A DNA stretch of 37,515 nt from Acidimicrobiia bacterium (GCA_026989215.1 JALSJV010000331.1:1-37515), one strand, 5' to 3'; shown: positions 16,479 to 26,138, numbered from the stretch's first letter. Translations and numbers: made by a program. The notes: generated by a model from the letters alone, not told the origin.

Positions 16479-17785
16479 CGCTCCCCCCCTTCGAAGGGGC
16501 AGCCACCGCCGTGGATGTGGGCCAGCAGCTCGTCCTTGAAGTACTTGGTGATCGAGATGATCGGGGAGACCGCCGACGGACCGAGGGGGCAGATGGTGGT
16601 CATTCGGGGCGGCCAGGCGAGCCCGACGGAGATGTTGCCGCCGACCTCCAACAGCAGGTCGACGTCCACCTCACGCCCCGCGCCGGATTCGATGCGGCGG
16701 AGGATCATCTCCAGCCAGGTGGTCCCCTCCCGACAGGGGGTGCACTGCCCACAGGATTCGTGGGCGAAGAAACGGACGATCCGCTCGGCCGCCCGGACCA
16801 CGCAGGTGGTCTCGTCCATCACCACCACCGCCCCCGAGCCGAGCATCGACCCCGCCTTCCCGGTGTCGTTCTTGGTGATGGGCAGGTCGAGGTGGTCGCC
16901 GGGTACGAACCAGGGGGCGGACGCTCCACCGGGGATCCAGGTCTTCAGCTCGTGTCCGTCGCGGATGCCCCCGGCGACCTCGAAGATCAGCTCCCGCCAG
17001 GTCAGACCGTGGGGGAGCTCGTAGTTGCCCGGCCGGTTCACGTGGCCCGAGATCGAGAAGAGGAAGCTGCCCGTGTCCTCCTCGTGCCCGAGGGCCTTGT
17101 AGGCGTCGGGCCCCATCTCCAGGATGTGGGGGAGGTTCGAGATCGTCTCGACGTTGTTGACGATCGTCGGCATCATGTACAAGCCCTTGGCGGCGGGGAA
17201 GTAGGGGGGTTTCAGCCGCGGCTCTCCACGCCGGCCCTCCAGACTGTTGATGAGCGCCGTCTCCTCCCCGCAGATGTAGGCGCCGGCCCCCAGGTGGACG
17301 GTCACCTCCAGGTCGTAGTCGGACCCGAAGATCCCCTCGCCCAGGTAACCGGAGGCGTAGGCCTCGTCCACCGCCCGCTGGAGCCGCCGGGCCGGTTTCG
17401 GATACTCGCCCCGCACATAGACGAAGGCGTGATGCACCTCGTTGGCGACCGCGGCGATGATGATCCCCTCGACGAGCTGATGGGGATCCCGCTCGAGGAG
17501 CTGCCGATCCTTGAAGGTCCCCGGCTCGGACTCGTCGGCGTTCACGACCAGATAGGCGGGACGCGCCGGAGCCAGGAACGACCACTTGAGCCCGGCCGGG
17601 AACGCCGCCCCGCCCCGCCCCAGCAGCCCCGACTCCTTGGTCAGCTCGACCAGTTCGTCCCGGGTCATCCCCACCGCCCGTCGGGCCTGGCGGTATCCCC
17701 CCGTCGCCTCGTAGCGGGCCAGGGTGTGGGAGTCGGCGGGGTGCTCCGTCATCCGCCGGGTGATGACGCGAAGCTGGGTCGTCAT
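16475..17785 (-). CDS. nuoF: NADH-quinone oxidoreductase subunit F (NADH/FMN site)
   Basis: A 436-residue subunit that binds NADH, FMN and cluster N3. The FMN/NADH loop is GRGGAAFPAGLKWSF (57-70) and NADESEPGTFKDR (82-94). The Gly-rich GAGAYICGEETALINSLEG lies at 166-184. The N3 ligands are C345, C348 and C351 (ESCGQCTPCREG) and C399 (TICPLG). The start is ATG 17785, overlapping the nuoE stop as ATGA; upstream open frame is shadow. The length is normal. It follows nuoE as in nearly all nuo operons, and it is the electron entry point fed by NADH, including that made by the neighbouring glutamate dehydrogenase. Confidence 0.96.
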   Translation of the reverse strand: MTTQLRVITRRMTEHPADSHTLARYEATGGYRQARRAVGMTRDELVELTKESGLLGRGGAAFPAGLKWSFLAPARPAYLVVNADESEPGTFKDRQLLERDPHQLVEGIIIAAVANEVHHAFVYVRGEYPKPARRLQRAVDEAYASGYLGEGIFGSDYDLEVTVHLGAGAYICGEETALINSLEGRRGEPRLKPPYFPAAKGLYMMPTIVNNVETISNLPHILEMGPDAYKALGHEEDTGSFLFSISGHVNRPGNYELPHGLTWRELIFEVAGGIRDGHELKTWIPGGASAPWFVPGDHLDLPITKNDTGKAGSMLGSGAVVVMDETTCVVRAAERIVRFFAHESCGQCTPCREGTTWLEMILRRIESGAGREVDVDLLLEVGGNISVGLAWPPRMTTICPLGPSAVSPIISITKYFKDELLAHIHGGGCPFEGGER

Positions 17786-18423
17786 GGGTGACCGTCCGTG
17801 GTTCCGTAGGGCTCGAACGCCGGGTAGGGTCCGACCGCTCCCGCGTGCTCCGCGATCGCCCAGTCGAAGCTGCGTCTCGTCCCGAACAGCTCCTGCATCT
17901 CGTCGGCCCGAACCGAGTCGGGGGCGGCGGACCGCAGCCACCGCACCAGCTCCCGTGCCGTGTCGGGCGTGACCCCTTCGATCAGCTCGTAATTCACCTG
18001 CACCGCCGGCGCCCCCCCGCAGGCGCCGATGCACTCGACGTGTTCGACGGTGATGACCCCGTCCTCGTCGGTCTCCCCGGCGGGGACGCCGGCCTCGTCC
18101 TCGACGGCGGCCAGCACCTCGTCGGCGCCGAGGAGCATGCACGAGATCGAGGTGCAGCAGGAGACCAGATAGCGCCCGGTCGGCTCCCGCTTGTACATCG
18201 TGTAGAAGGAGGCGACCGACTGCACCTGAGCCGGGGTGAGACCGACCCACTCGGCGACCTCGGCCATCCCCTCGTCGGTGAGGTATCCCTCCTCGGCGGC
18301 GGCGAGGTAGAGGAGGGGCATCACGGCCGACCGTTTCTCGGGGTAGCGGGCGAGGATGCTCCGGGCTCGTTCTCTGGTCTCCGGACTCCAGCGGCTCATC
18401 GCCCCGGCAGGATAGATTCCCAT
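17782..18423 (-). CDS. nuoE: NADH-quinone oxidoreductase subunit E ([2Fe-2S])
   Basis: A 213-residue thioredoxin-like [2Fe-2S] subunit (cluster N1a). The ligands are C90 and C95 (CCTSISC) and C131 and C135 (CIGACGGAP). The helical N-terminal domain carries TPAQVQSVASFYTMY. The start is either ATG 18423 or ATG 18399 (MSRWSPE). The second is my preference because TATCCT stands nine bases before it with TTGTTC 19 bases further up, suggesting a near-leaderless transcript beginning here. The C-terminal ~50 residues after the fold are longer than usual. It is preceded, unusually, by glutamate dehydrogenase instead of nuoD. Confidence 0.95.
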   Translation of the reverse strand: MGIYPAGAMSRWSPETRERARSILARYPEKRSAVMPLLYLAAAEEGYLTDEGMAEVAEWVGLTPAQVQSVASFYTMYKREPTGRYLVSCCTSISCMLLGADEVLAAVEDEAGVPAGETDEDGVITVEHVECIGACGGAPAVQVNYELIEGVTPDTARELVRWLRSAAPDSVRADEMQELFGTRRSFDWAIAEHAGAVGPYPAFEPYGTTDGHP

Positions 18424-18439
18424 CCCCCCGACCGAACAA
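18409..18439 (-). promoter_or_regulatory. Candidate internal promoter for nuoE-F-G
   Basis: Minus-strand TTGTTC (18439-18434), 19 bases, then TATCCT (18414-18409), nine bases before ATG 18399. It lies in the short gap after the glutamate dehydrogenase gene. The same TATCCT-type box occurs at similar distance before nuoA. The spacer is one or two bases longer than ideal. Confidence 0.35.
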
Positions 18440-18477
18440 TCGACACCCCTCCTCCCCGACGGCTCCGCCGCCGGGAC

Positions 18478-21400
18478 TCAGGAGATCAGGGCTCGGACCT
18501 GACGGATCCCCACGAGGACCGGAGCCAGATCCTCCACCGGCTGAGCCTCCAGGCTCCGCATGAAACGGACGAGGCGGGCCACCGCCCGGGAATGCTCCGC
18601 GAGGTAGTGATCCACCGCCTCGGTGGCCGACCGCTCACCACCCTCCGCCAGGATCTCACAGACCAGGGCTCGGCGGAGCGCCAACAGCTCGTCCTCCATC
18701 GTCTGGGTGGCCCACCGATCCCACGGAGAGTCGGCGGGGAGCGCGACGACCATCTCCTCGAGTCGGTCGAGACGGACGGCCTGACCGACGAGGAAGAACG
18801 CCCTGGTCACATCGGGAACCGAACGGGCGAACCGCTCCGCCACCTCGATGATGTCGGGAGCGTGGACCAGCCCCGGCATGAAGGCGTGCCAACGGGCGGT
18901 GGCGTCGGGCACTCCGACCCGGCGAAGACGCTCCGCCTCCTCGTCGCGCTCCTTCCGCCATTCGGGCGGACCTGCCTCGGGGAGCGTGGCCTCCACCTCC
19001 CGGAACGCGGGCCCGTGGGCGGCGACGATCTCGCCCATCTCCACCCCGTTGAGCCGTGCCAGGTACCACCGGGTGAGGACCGCCACCAGCCGGTCGACCC
19101 GCCCCATGAGGACGTTCCAGGTCTCGGCGTCGAGACGGCCGAACAGCGACTCGATCATCTCCCAGCGACGCACCGCGCCCGCCACGTCGCGGGCCACCCG
19201 GTAGGCGCGGACCACCTCCGCCGGGTCGGCTCCCGTCTGCCTGCAGAGGCGATCCACGAACGTCACCCCCTCCGAGTTGACGACGTCGTTGGCGACGATG
19301 GTCGCCACCAGCTCACGCCGGAGCGGATGATGCTCGACGAGGTCGCCGAACCGTTCGACGACGTTGTCGGGGAAGTAACGATGCAGATCGGTGAGGAAGT
19401 AGGGGTCGTCGGGGAGGTCGGACTCGATCAGTGACTCCTCCAGACTCCGTTTGGCATCGGCGAGGAGCACCGCCAGCTCCGGCCGGGTCATCCCCTCACC
19501 GGCCCTCACCCGCTCGGCGATCTCCTCGGACGTGGGGAGAAAATCGATGGAGCGGTCGACGATGCCCTGGGTCTCCAGGGTGGACATGAGGTCGTCATAG
19601 GCCTCCATCCGATGTGGGGAGGCCAGCTCCTCCTGGGAGAGCATCTGGACTTGAAGAAAGTTGTCGTACAGGATCCGGTCGACGACCCCCTCCGCCGCCT
19701 CCTGCACGAGGCGGTTTCGGTCGTCCCGCTCCAGACGTCCCCGCTCCTCGGCGAGGCCGAGGAGGATCTTGAGGTTGACCTCCCGGTCCGAGCAGTCCAC
19801 CCCGCCGGAGTTGTCGATGAAGTCGGTGTTGATCCGTCCACCGGCCCGGGCGTACTCGATCCTTCCCCGCTGGGTGAATCCCAGGTTGCCCCCCTCCACC
19901 ACCACCCGCGCCCTCAGGTCGGCGGCGTCGACTCGGACCGCGTCGTTGCTGCGGTCACCGACCTCCTCGTTGGTCTCGTCCCTGGCCTTCACGTAGGTGC
20001 CGATCCCGCCGTTCCAGATGAGATCGACGGGAGCGGTGAGGATCGCCCTGATCAGGTCGGGCGGCGCCAGCACCTCGTCGGTGATGCCGAGGGCCTTCCG
20101 GGCCTCCGGGGAGATCGGCACCTTCTTCGCGCTCCGCGGCCACACCCCTCCACCTTCGCTGATCACATCCGGGTCGTAGTCGGCCCAGCTCGAACGTTCC
20201 ATCTCGAACAGTCGCCGCCGTTCCGCGTAGGAGCGGCGAGGATCGGGGTCGGGGTCGATGAAGATGTGTCGGTGGTCGAAGGCGGCGACCAGCCTGATCT
20301 TGTCGGAACAGAGCATGCCGTTGCCGAAGACGTCCCCCGACATGTCGCCGATCCCGACGACGGTGAAGGGATCCGCATAGGGGTCGATCCCGAGCTCGGC
20401 GAAATGCCGCTCCAGGGACTTCCACGCGCCGCGGGCGGTGATCCCGAGCTTCTTGTGGTCGTATCCGGTGGATCCCCCGGAGGCGAAGGCGTCGTCGAGC
20501 CAGAAGTGGTACTCGCGGGCGATCTCGTTGGCCAGATCGGAGAAGGTCGCCGTGCCCCGGTCGGCGGCCACGACCAGATACGGGTCGTCGCCGTCGTGGA
20601 CGACGACCCGGTCGGGGTGTGTCACCCGCCCTTCCACCCGGTTGTCGGTGAGATCGAGCAACCCCCGGATGAACACCGCGTACCGACGGCGCACCGCCTC
20701 GGCCAGATCCGCCGGGTCGGTCGGCGGGGTCCGTAGCACGAAGCCCCCTTTCGCTCCGGTGGGGACGATGACGGCGTTCTTCGTCATCTGCGCCTTCAGA
20801 AGCCCGAGGACCTCGGTGCGGTAGTCCTCTCGGCGGTCCGACCATCGGATCCCGCCTCGGGCGACCGCCCCGCCCCGGAGGTGGATCCCTTCGACGTCCT
20901 TGGCGATCACGAAGATCTCCGCCATCGGATGGGGGCGAGGGGCGTCGGGGACGTCGGCCGAGCGGAACTTGAACGCCAGGCTCTGCCGGTCGTCGCGGAA
21001 CGCGCTCGTCCGGGTCGTCGCCTCGATGAGCCGGAGGAAGCTGCGCAGGATCCGGTCCTCGTCCCGGGAGGGGACGGCGTCGAGCTGCTCGGCGAGGACG
21101 GCCGCCACCATCGGGTATTCGTCCCGGTCGGCGTCGGGGTCGAAGCGCAGCTCGAACAGACGCACGAGGTTGGCGGCGATCTGCGGGTGGGCGAGGAGGG
21201 TGTCGTTGACGTAGGCGACCGTGAAGACGGGAGCGACCCGACGCCAGTAGGTGCGGTACGCCCTGAGGATGGCGACCTGACGGTGGTCGAGCCCGGCGGT
21301 GACGACGAGACGGTTGAGGCGGTCGGATTCGGCGGTGCCCTCCCAGACGGCGGTGAGGGCGGCGGCGACCCGTTCCCCGACGGCGTCGAGGTCGAGGGCC

Positions 21401-23274
21401 TCCCCATCGGGGCCCCGCACCCCGAAGTCGTGGATGAAGAAGGAACCGGGGGCTTCGAGACGGGTCGGCACCTCCTCCACCACCTGCATGCCCATGTGCT
21501 CCAGGGTGGGGACCAGCTCGGACAGGGGCCGCTTCCCGTCGCTCCGGTACAGCACCACCCGGGTCAGCTCTTCCCCGGCCTGGGCCAGGTTGCGGAGACC
21601 CACGACGAAGGAACGCCCCGACGACGCCAGCTCGTCGAGCCGGAGGATGTCGTCGGCGGCGACCTCGGTGGCGACCGAGCTCGTGTAGTACTCGGGGAAC
21701 CGTTCGCACCAGGTCTCGGCCAGCCGTCGTCCCTCCTCCTCGCCCCGTCGACGGATGAGGACGTCGGCGACCTGCTCCCCCCACGACCGCATCAGCGACA
21801 CGACGTCCGCCTCCAACGACGAGAGGTCGACTTCGGGGACGTTGCCCCATTCGACCCACACGGTGAAGTGGATCTGGGCGGGGTCCGACTCCCCCAGACT
21901 GAGGTGGTACTCGACGGCCGTGCCGTGGAACCGCTCCATGAACATGTCCTGGAGGCGGCGCCGCAGCTCGGCGTTGAACCGGTCCCGGGGAAGGGCGACG
22001 AGGATCGAGACGCTCCGTTCGAGCAGATCGCGCCGGACGAACAACCGGACCTGATGTCGCTCCTCCAGGTCGAGGAGCTCCCGCAGCTCCCGGCGCAGGT
22101 CGTCGGTGTCCGCCGAGAAGAGGTCGTGCTTGGAGAACCCGTCGAACAGCTCGACGATCTTCTTGTGGTCGTGGCTGCCCTCGATGAGGTCTTCGGCGGC
22201 GACGATGTCGGCCAGTTTCGCCCGCAGGATGGGGATCTGGCTCGCAGGCTGCATGTAGGCCTTCGACGTGAACAGGCCGACCAGCCGTGCCTCCCCGATG
22301 GTCTCCCCGTCGGGCCCCACCATCCGCACCCCGACGTAGTCCATCTTCGCCCGACGGTGCACCGTCGAGTAGCGGTTCGTCTTCGTGATGACCACCAGAT
22401 CGCCGGATTCGTACCGCCGCGCCAGGTCGGGCGGCAGGTCGGCGAGGAGCACCGGCTCGGCCATCGACGACTGGCGCTCGTCGGAGAGGAGACCGAGACC
22501 GCTGTCGGGCACCACCTCGACCGCCTTGCCCTCGGGCGTCTCGATCACGCGGTACTCCCGGTAGCCGAGGAAGATGAAGTTGCCGTCCCGGAGCCACTGG
22601 AGGAAGTTCACACCCTCGGTGATGACGACGTCCGGATAGTGCCCCACGGCGACCCTCACCAGGTCGGCCATGCGGTCGACCCGACCCATCATCGGATGGA
22701 AGTCACGGACGACCCGATGGACGTCCTCCAGCACCGACCGGAGGGCGCGCACCAGGGCGGGGAGGTCCGCTTCGAACAGGCGCCGGTCCAGCTCGTAGTG
22801 CTGCACCGACTCGCGGCTGGTCGTGTAGCGGGCGTTACGGATGTGCCGGAGGGTCCCGTCCGAGCTCCGCTCGGTGCCGATCACGGGGTGGAGCACCAGC
22901 TCCACCCGGAGCCCGTGGGCCTCCAGCTCGTTGGTGACCGAATCGTGCAGGAACGGGGAGTCGTCGGTGACGAGCTCGACGACGGTTCCCCGGGTCTCAT
23001 ACCCGTGCTCGGCCACGGTCGGGTTGAAGGCCCGGACCTTGATCGGCTCCTCACGCCGTTCGATGAACTCGAAGATCCCCAGCAGATGGTGGAAGGTCGC
23101 CTCGGGGTCGAGCTGGGGAAGGAGGTCGCCCGGGATCCGACGGAGGTAGGAACGGGCGAACTCGCGCACGAGGTCCGCCTTCGGGGGATCGACGCGTTCA
23201 CCGACGATCCGCACGACCTCGGTGAGGAGCGGGCTCGCCTCGTTGGGCGGTCGACCGTCGTCCACGGGCTGCAC
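18478..23274 (-). CDS. gdh: NAD-specific glutamate dehydrogenase, large (180-kDa class)
   Basis: A 1598-residue enzyme that oxidatively deaminates glutamate to 2-oxoglutarate and ammonia with NAD+, yielding NADH. The long N-terminal half (ACT-like and helical regulatory parts) precedes the catalytic core. The core shows RGGIRWSDRREDYRTEVLGL, the catalytic-lysine motif VPTGAKGGFVLR (Lys842), and GIGDMSGDVFGNGML with NAD-binding folds after it. The C-terminal helical domain completes the usual ~1600 length. I place the start at GTG 23274 because AGGGGGAG stands four bases upstream; a TTG seven codons earlier (23295) is weaker. It sits 40 bases after nuoD and 54 bases before nuoE on the same strand, so it is inside the nuo operon. 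Members of this class are often allosterically controlled by amino acids; nothing here shows which. Confidence 0.95.
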   Translation of the reverse strand: MQPVDDGRPPNEASPLLTEVVRIVGERVDPPKADLVREFARSYLRRIPGDLLPQLDPEATFHHLLGIFEFIERREEPIKVRAFNPTVAEHGYETRGTVVELVTDDSPFLHDSVTNELEAHGLRVELVLHPVIGTERSSDGTLRHIRNARYTTSRESVQHYELDRRLFEADLPALVRALRSVLEDVHRVVRDFHPMMGRVDRMADLVRVAVGHYPDVVITEGVNFLQWLRDGNFIFLGYREYRVIETPEGKAVEVVPDSGLGLLSDERQSSMAEPVLLADLPPDLARRYESGDLVVITKTNRYSTVHRRAKMDYVGVRMVGPDGETIGEARLVGLFTSKAYMQPASQIPILRAKLADIVAAEDLIEGSHDHKKIVELFDGFSKHDLFSADTDDLRRELRELLDLEERHQVRLFVRRDLLERSVSILVALPRDRFNAELRRRLQDMFMERFHGTAVEYHLSLGESDPAQIHFTVWVEWGNVPEVDLSSLEADVVSLMRSWGEQVADVLIRRRGEEEGRRLAETWCERFPEYYTSSVATEVAADDILRLDELASSGRSFVVGLRNLAQAGEELTRVVLYRSDGKRPLSELVPTLEHMGMQVVEEVPTRLEAPGSFFIHDFGVRGPDGEALDLDAVGERVAAALTAVWEGTAESDRLNRLVVTAGLDHRQVAILRAYRTYWRRVAPVFTVAYVNDTLLAHPQIAANLVRLFELRFDPDADRDEYPMVAAVLAEQLDAVPSRDEDRILRSFLRLIEATTRTSAFRDDRQSLAFKFRSADVPDAPRPHPMAEIFVIAKDVEGIHLRGGAVARGGIRWSDRREDYRTEVLGLLKAQMTKNAVIVPTGAKGGFVLRTPPTDPADLAEAVRRRYAVFIRGLLDLTDNRVEGRVTHPDRVVVHDGDDPYLVVAADRGTATFSDLANEIAREYHFWLDDAFASGGSTGYDHKKLGITARGAWKSLERHFAELGIDPYADPFTVVGIGDMSGDVFGNGMLCSDKIRLVAAFDHRHIFIDPDPDPRRSYAERRRLFEMERSSWADYDPDVISEGGGVWPRSAKKVPISPEARKALGITDEVLAPPDLIRAILTAPVDLIWNGGIGTYVKARDETNEEVGDRSNDAVRVDAADLRARVVVEGGNLGFTQRGRIEYARAGGRINTDFIDNSGGVDCSDREVNLKILLGLAEERGRLERDDRNRLVQEAAEGVVDRILYDNFLQVQMLSQEELASPHRMEAYDDLMSTLETQGIVDRSIDFLPTSEEIAERVRAGEGMTRPELAVLLADAKRSLEESLIESDLPDDPYFLTDLHRYFPDNVVERFGDLVEHHPLRRELVATIVANDVVNSEGVTFVDRLCRQTGADPAEVVRAYRVARDVAGAVRRWEMIESLFGRLDAETWNVLMGRVDRLVAVLTRWYLARLNGVEMGEIVAAHGPAFREVEATLPEAGPPEWRKERDEEAERLRRVGVPDATARWHAFMPGLVHAPDIIEVAERFARSVPDVTRAFFLVGQAVRLDRLEEMVVALPADSPWDRWATQTMEDELLALRRALVCEILAEGGERSATEAVDHYLAEHSRAVARLVRFMRSLEAQPVEDLAPVLVGIRQVRALIS

Positions 23275-23314
23275 GGTACTCCCCCTATCGACCAACCGGA
23301 AGGAGTCTGTAGCC

Positions 23315-24673
23315 CTACCTGTCCACGTCGCCCATGACCGGATCCAACGAGGCGATCGTGGCGATCGTGTCGGCGACGAGGGTGTCGGCCATCATCACCG
23401 GCAAGGCCTGGAGGTTGTAGAAGGACGGAGCCCGGATGTGCATCCGCCAGGGCCTCCCCTCCCCGACCGAGACCAGATAGCAGCCGAGCTCACCGCGGGG
23501 GGACTCGACCGCCACGTAGGTCTCCCCGGGGGGGACCCGAAAACCCTCCGTGAAGATCTTGAAGTGGTGGATGAGCGCCTCCATCGACTCGTCGATCCTC
23601 GCCCGGGGTGGCGGGGTGACCTTGCGGTCGTCGGCCCGGTAGTCGCCCTTCGGCATCGTCTCGGCGACCTGCTCCACGATGCGGATCGACTGGCGGATCT
23701 CCTCCATCCGGATCATGTAACGGTCGTAGACGTCGCCGTTGGTGCCGGTGGGGACGTCGAACTCGTACCGATCGATCCCGCTGTAGGGAAACGCCTTCCG
23801 CAGGTCCCAGTCCACCCCGGTGGAGCGGAGGATGGGACCGGTGATGCCGTAGGCCCGGCACTCCTCGGCGGTGATCACCCCGACGCCTTTGGTTCGGGAC
23901 AGCCAGATCGGGTTCTCCCGCAACAGGTCGTCGTAGTCTCGGATCCGAGCCGGGATCGTCTCCACGATCCGGGCCACGTCGCGGCGCCATCCCGGTGGGA
24001 GATCGGCGGCGACCCCGCCGGGGCGGATGTAATTGTGGTTCATCCGCAGGCCCGTGGTCTTCTCGAAGAACTCGAGGATCAGCTCCCGCTCCCGGAAGCC
24101 GTACAGCATCATCGAGAGCGCCCCGATGTCCATCCCGTTGGTGGCGAGGGCGACCAGGTGCGAGGAGACTCGGTTCAGCTCGGTCATCAGGATCCGGATG
24201 GCCTGGGCCCGGGGTGGCACGTCGATGCCCAGGAGCTGCTCCACCGCCAACGAGTAGGCCAGCTCGTTGTGGAGCGGCGCCAGATAGTCCATCCGGGTGA
24301 CGTTGGTCGGACCCTGGGCGAAGGTCAGGGTCTCGGCGGTCTTCTCCATCCCGGTGTGCAGATATCCGATGATCGGTTTGGAGCGACGGATGATCTCACC
24401 CTCGAGCTCGAGCTGGAGGCGCAGCACCCCGTGCGTGGAAGGATGCTGCGGCCCCATGTTGATGATCATCCGCTCGTCCTCGGGGGCGACCTCGGAGTCG
24501 ACGTAGTCGTCGGTGACCACCGAGCCGAGCTGCTCCCGGAGCCGCGCCTCGGGCTCCTCCTCGGCCATCTCCTGCGCCCCTTCGTCGGTGGGCGGCACCT
24601 CGGTCCCCGACAGCCAGATGTCGACGATCTCGGGTTCGCCGTCGATGGTGGGGGTGGGGGTTTCGTCGCTCAT
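23315..24673 (-). CDS. nuoD: NADH-quinone oxidoreductase subunit D
   Basis: A 452-residue 49-kDa-type subunit forming the quinone pocket with NuoB. The core begins at about residue 70 with INMGPQHPSTHGVLRL, continues with GYLHTGMEKTAE, MDYLAPLHNELAYSLAVE and PRGELGCYLVS, and ends in MGDVDR. The first ~68 residues are a strongly acidic, Pro/Glu-rich extension absent from minimal NuoD. The start is ATG 24673, overlapping the nuoC stop as ATGA. Downstream comes glutamate dehydrogenase rather than nuoE. Confidence 0.95.
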   Translation of the reverse strand: MSDETPTPTIDGEPEIVDIWLSGTEVPPTDEGAQEMAEEEPEARLREQLGSVVTDDYVDSEVAPEDERMIINMGPQHPSTHGVLRLQLELEGEIIRRSKPIIGYLHTGMEKTAETLTFAQGPTNVTRMDYLAPLHNELAYSLAVEQLLGIDVPPRAQAIRILMTELNRVSSHLVALATNGMDIGALSMMLYGFRERELILEFFEKTTGLRMNHNYIRPGGVAADLPPGWRRDVARIVETIPARIRDYDDLLRENPIWLSRTKGVGVITAEECRAYGITGPILRSTGVDWDLRKAFPYSGIDRYEFDVPTGTNGDVYDRYMIRMEEIRQSIRIVEQVAETMPKGDYRADDRKVTPPPRARIDESMEALIHHFKIFTEGFRVPPGETYVAVESPRGELGCYLVSVGEGRPWRMHIRAPSFYNLQALPVMMADTLVADTIATIASLDPVMGDVDR

Positions 24674-25206
24674 CACGTCGCCTTGTGGGATTCCTTGAAC
24701 TGGACGGGCACCGACCCGACCCCGAAGTCCTTCCGCAGGGGATGACCCTCCCAGTCGTCGGGCATGAGGATCCGGGTGGGGTCGGGATGCCCTTCGAAGA
24801 CGAGGCCGAACATGTCGAAGACCTCCCGCTCGGGGAAGTTGGCGCCCGGCCACAGATCGCAGAGGCTGGGGACCACCGGATCGTCGGCCGGCACCGGGAC
24901 CAGGAGACGAAGGCGAAGCCGATGCCGGTGGGAGAGGAGGTTGACGACCAGCTCGAAGCGGATGGGACGGCGGTCGAACCAGTCGACGCACGTCACGTCG
25001 GCGCACACCTCGAACCCGGCATCCCGGGCCGCCGACGCCAACGCGTGGTAGTCCTCCCGGCTCACGACCACCGTGTGCTGTCCGGCGGATTCGACGTAGA
25101 CGGCCTCGGGGAAGTCGGCCAGGAGCCCGGCGAGAACCTGGGGGAGGTCGGGCGGGGCCACGTCGGCGTCGGAACCTTCGGGAGCCCGTTCCATCTCGTC
25201 GTTCAC
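24673..25206 (-). CDS. nuoC: NADH-quinone oxidoreductase subunit C
   Basis: A 177-residue 30-kDa-type subunit of the peripheral arm. The signature [19 protein letters not shown] followed by [17 protein letters not shown] is diagnostic. The start is GTG 25206, which overlaps the nuoB stop as GTGA; an ATG four codons in is possible. The N-terminal ~20 residues are acidic and variable. It is separate from NuoD, not fused as in E. coli. Confidence 0.95.
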   Translation of the reverse strand: MNDEMERAPEGSDADVAPPDLPQVLAGLLADFPEAVYVESAGQHTVVVSREDYHALASAARDAGFEVCADVTCVDWFDRRPIRFELVVNLLSHRHRLRLRLLVPVPADDPVVPSLCDLWPGANFPEREVFDMFGLVFEGHPDPTRILMPDDWEGHPLRKDFGVGSVPVQFKESHKAT

Positions 25207-25688
25207 GATGAAGCTCCCGAGGAGACGTGCTCGCCCTGCACGATCATCCGCTGGAGGGTGAGGATCCCGTGCATGAGGCTCTGGGGACCCGGCGGACATC
25301 CGGGGACGTACATGTCGACGGGGACCACCTGGTCGACGCCCTGCACCAGGGCGTAGTTGTTGAACATGCCCCCCGACGAGGCGCAGGCCCCCATCGAGAT
25401 GACCCACTTGGGATCGGGCATCTGGTCGTACACCTGGCGGAGCACCGGCGCCATCTTCTGGGAGACACGTCCCGCCACGATCATCAGGTCGGCCTGGCGC
25501 GGCGACGCCCGGAACACCTCCATCCCGAACCGGGCGAGGTCGTTGTGGGCGGCCCCGGTGGCCATCATCTCGATGGCGCAGCAGGCCAGTCCGAAGGTCG
25601 CGGGCCACATCGACTGGGTGCGAGCCCAGCGGGCGGCCTTCTCGATCGTGGTGGTGAGGAAGTTCGACGGATACGACCGGGCGGCCAT
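25203..25688 (-). CDS. nuoB: NADH-quinone oxidoreductase subunit B (cluster N2)
   Basis: A 161-residue subunit holding the terminal [4Fe-4S] cluster N2, which hands electrons to quinone. The four ligands are the adjacent pair C36-C37 ([10 protein letters not shown]), C102 (MGACASSGG) and C131 (YVPGCPPGP). Start ATG 25688 overlaps the nuoA stop as ATGA; the stop overlaps nuoC. It is slightly shorter at the C-terminus than some actinobacterial NuoB but complete. Confidence 0.96.
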   Translation of the reverse strand: MAARSYPSNFLTTTIEKAARWARTQSMWPATFGLACCAIEMMATGAAHNDLARFGMEVFRASPRQADLMIVAGRVSQKMAPVLRQVYDQMPDPKWVISMGACASSGGMFNNYALVQGVDQVVPVDMYVPGCPPGPQSLMHGILTLQRMIVQGEHVSSGASS

Positions 25689-26098
25689 CAGGCTGCCTCC
25701 TGGGAGACCTCGGAGGAGACGTACCGGCGACGGCGATGCACGTTCCAGTCGAGGGCGCCCCGTTTCCAGACGTAGAACAGGGTCTCGAGGACGAAGAACG
25801 TGAAGATGCCGACGGCGGCGATGCCGTACCAGGCGAGGTCGTCGAACCGGGACGCCCACGCGAAGAGGAAGATGATCTCCACGTCGAAGATCACGAAGAG
25901 CATCGCCACGAGGTAGAACTTCACCGGGAACCGCTGCGACGGCTCCTGCTCGGGGACGATCCCGCACTCGTAGGGTTCGAGCTTCTCGGGGGTCGGGCGG
26001 TGAGGGGAGAACAGCCGGCTCACCACCATCGACACCCCGACGAACCCGACGGCGAGGACCAGCATGACCGCGATCGGGAGGTAGTCGGCGAGTGTCAC
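25688..26098 (-). CDS. nuoA: NADH-quinone oxidoreductase subunit A
   Basis: A 136-residue, three-helix membrane subunit. The hallmark loop [13 protein letters not shown] with the conserved Cys and the helix [27 protein letters not shown] are present. The charged C-terminal tail ([15 protein letters not shown]) is longer than in E. coli. The start is GTG 26098, without a Shine-Dalgarno, about 11 bases below a TATCCT box, so the message may be leaderless. It is the first gene of the nuo block; the 103-residue gene upstream ends 48 bases away. Confidence 0.94.
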   Translation of the reverse strand: MTLADYLPIAVMLVLAVGFVGVSMVVSRLFSPHRPTPEKLEPYECGIVPEQEPSQRFPVKFYLVAMLFVIFDVEIIFLFAWASRFDDLAWYGIAAVGIFTFFVLETLFYVWKRGALDWNVHRRRRYVSSEVSQEAA

Positions 26099-26108
26099 AG
26101 CGTCCGCG

Positions 26109-26138
26109 AGGATAGAGACGCCGGGCGTCGGTGGACAA
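26109..26138 (-). promoter_or_regulatory. Candidate nuoA promoter with an operator-like palindrome in the spacer
   Basis: Minus-strand TTGTCC (26138-26133), 18 bases, then TATCCT (26114-26109), ten bases before GTG 26098. A 13-bp inverted repeat, GACGCC-G-GGCGTC (26117-26129), fills the spacer and could bind a dimeric regulator. It does not resemble the Rex operator (TTGTGAA...TTCACAA). Confidence 0.4.

Noticed and set aside
14139-17024. Very long plus-strand open frame opposite nuoG and nuoF
   Set aside because: Its Gly/Asp/Arg/His/Glu-rich composition is what the antisense of GC-rich coding DNA gives. The opposite strand has complete, motif-bearing nuo genes.
20881-23337. Long plus-strand open frame opposite glutamate dehydrogenase
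   Set aside because: Antisense shadow; no motifs or membrane segments, and the GDH frame is unambiguous.
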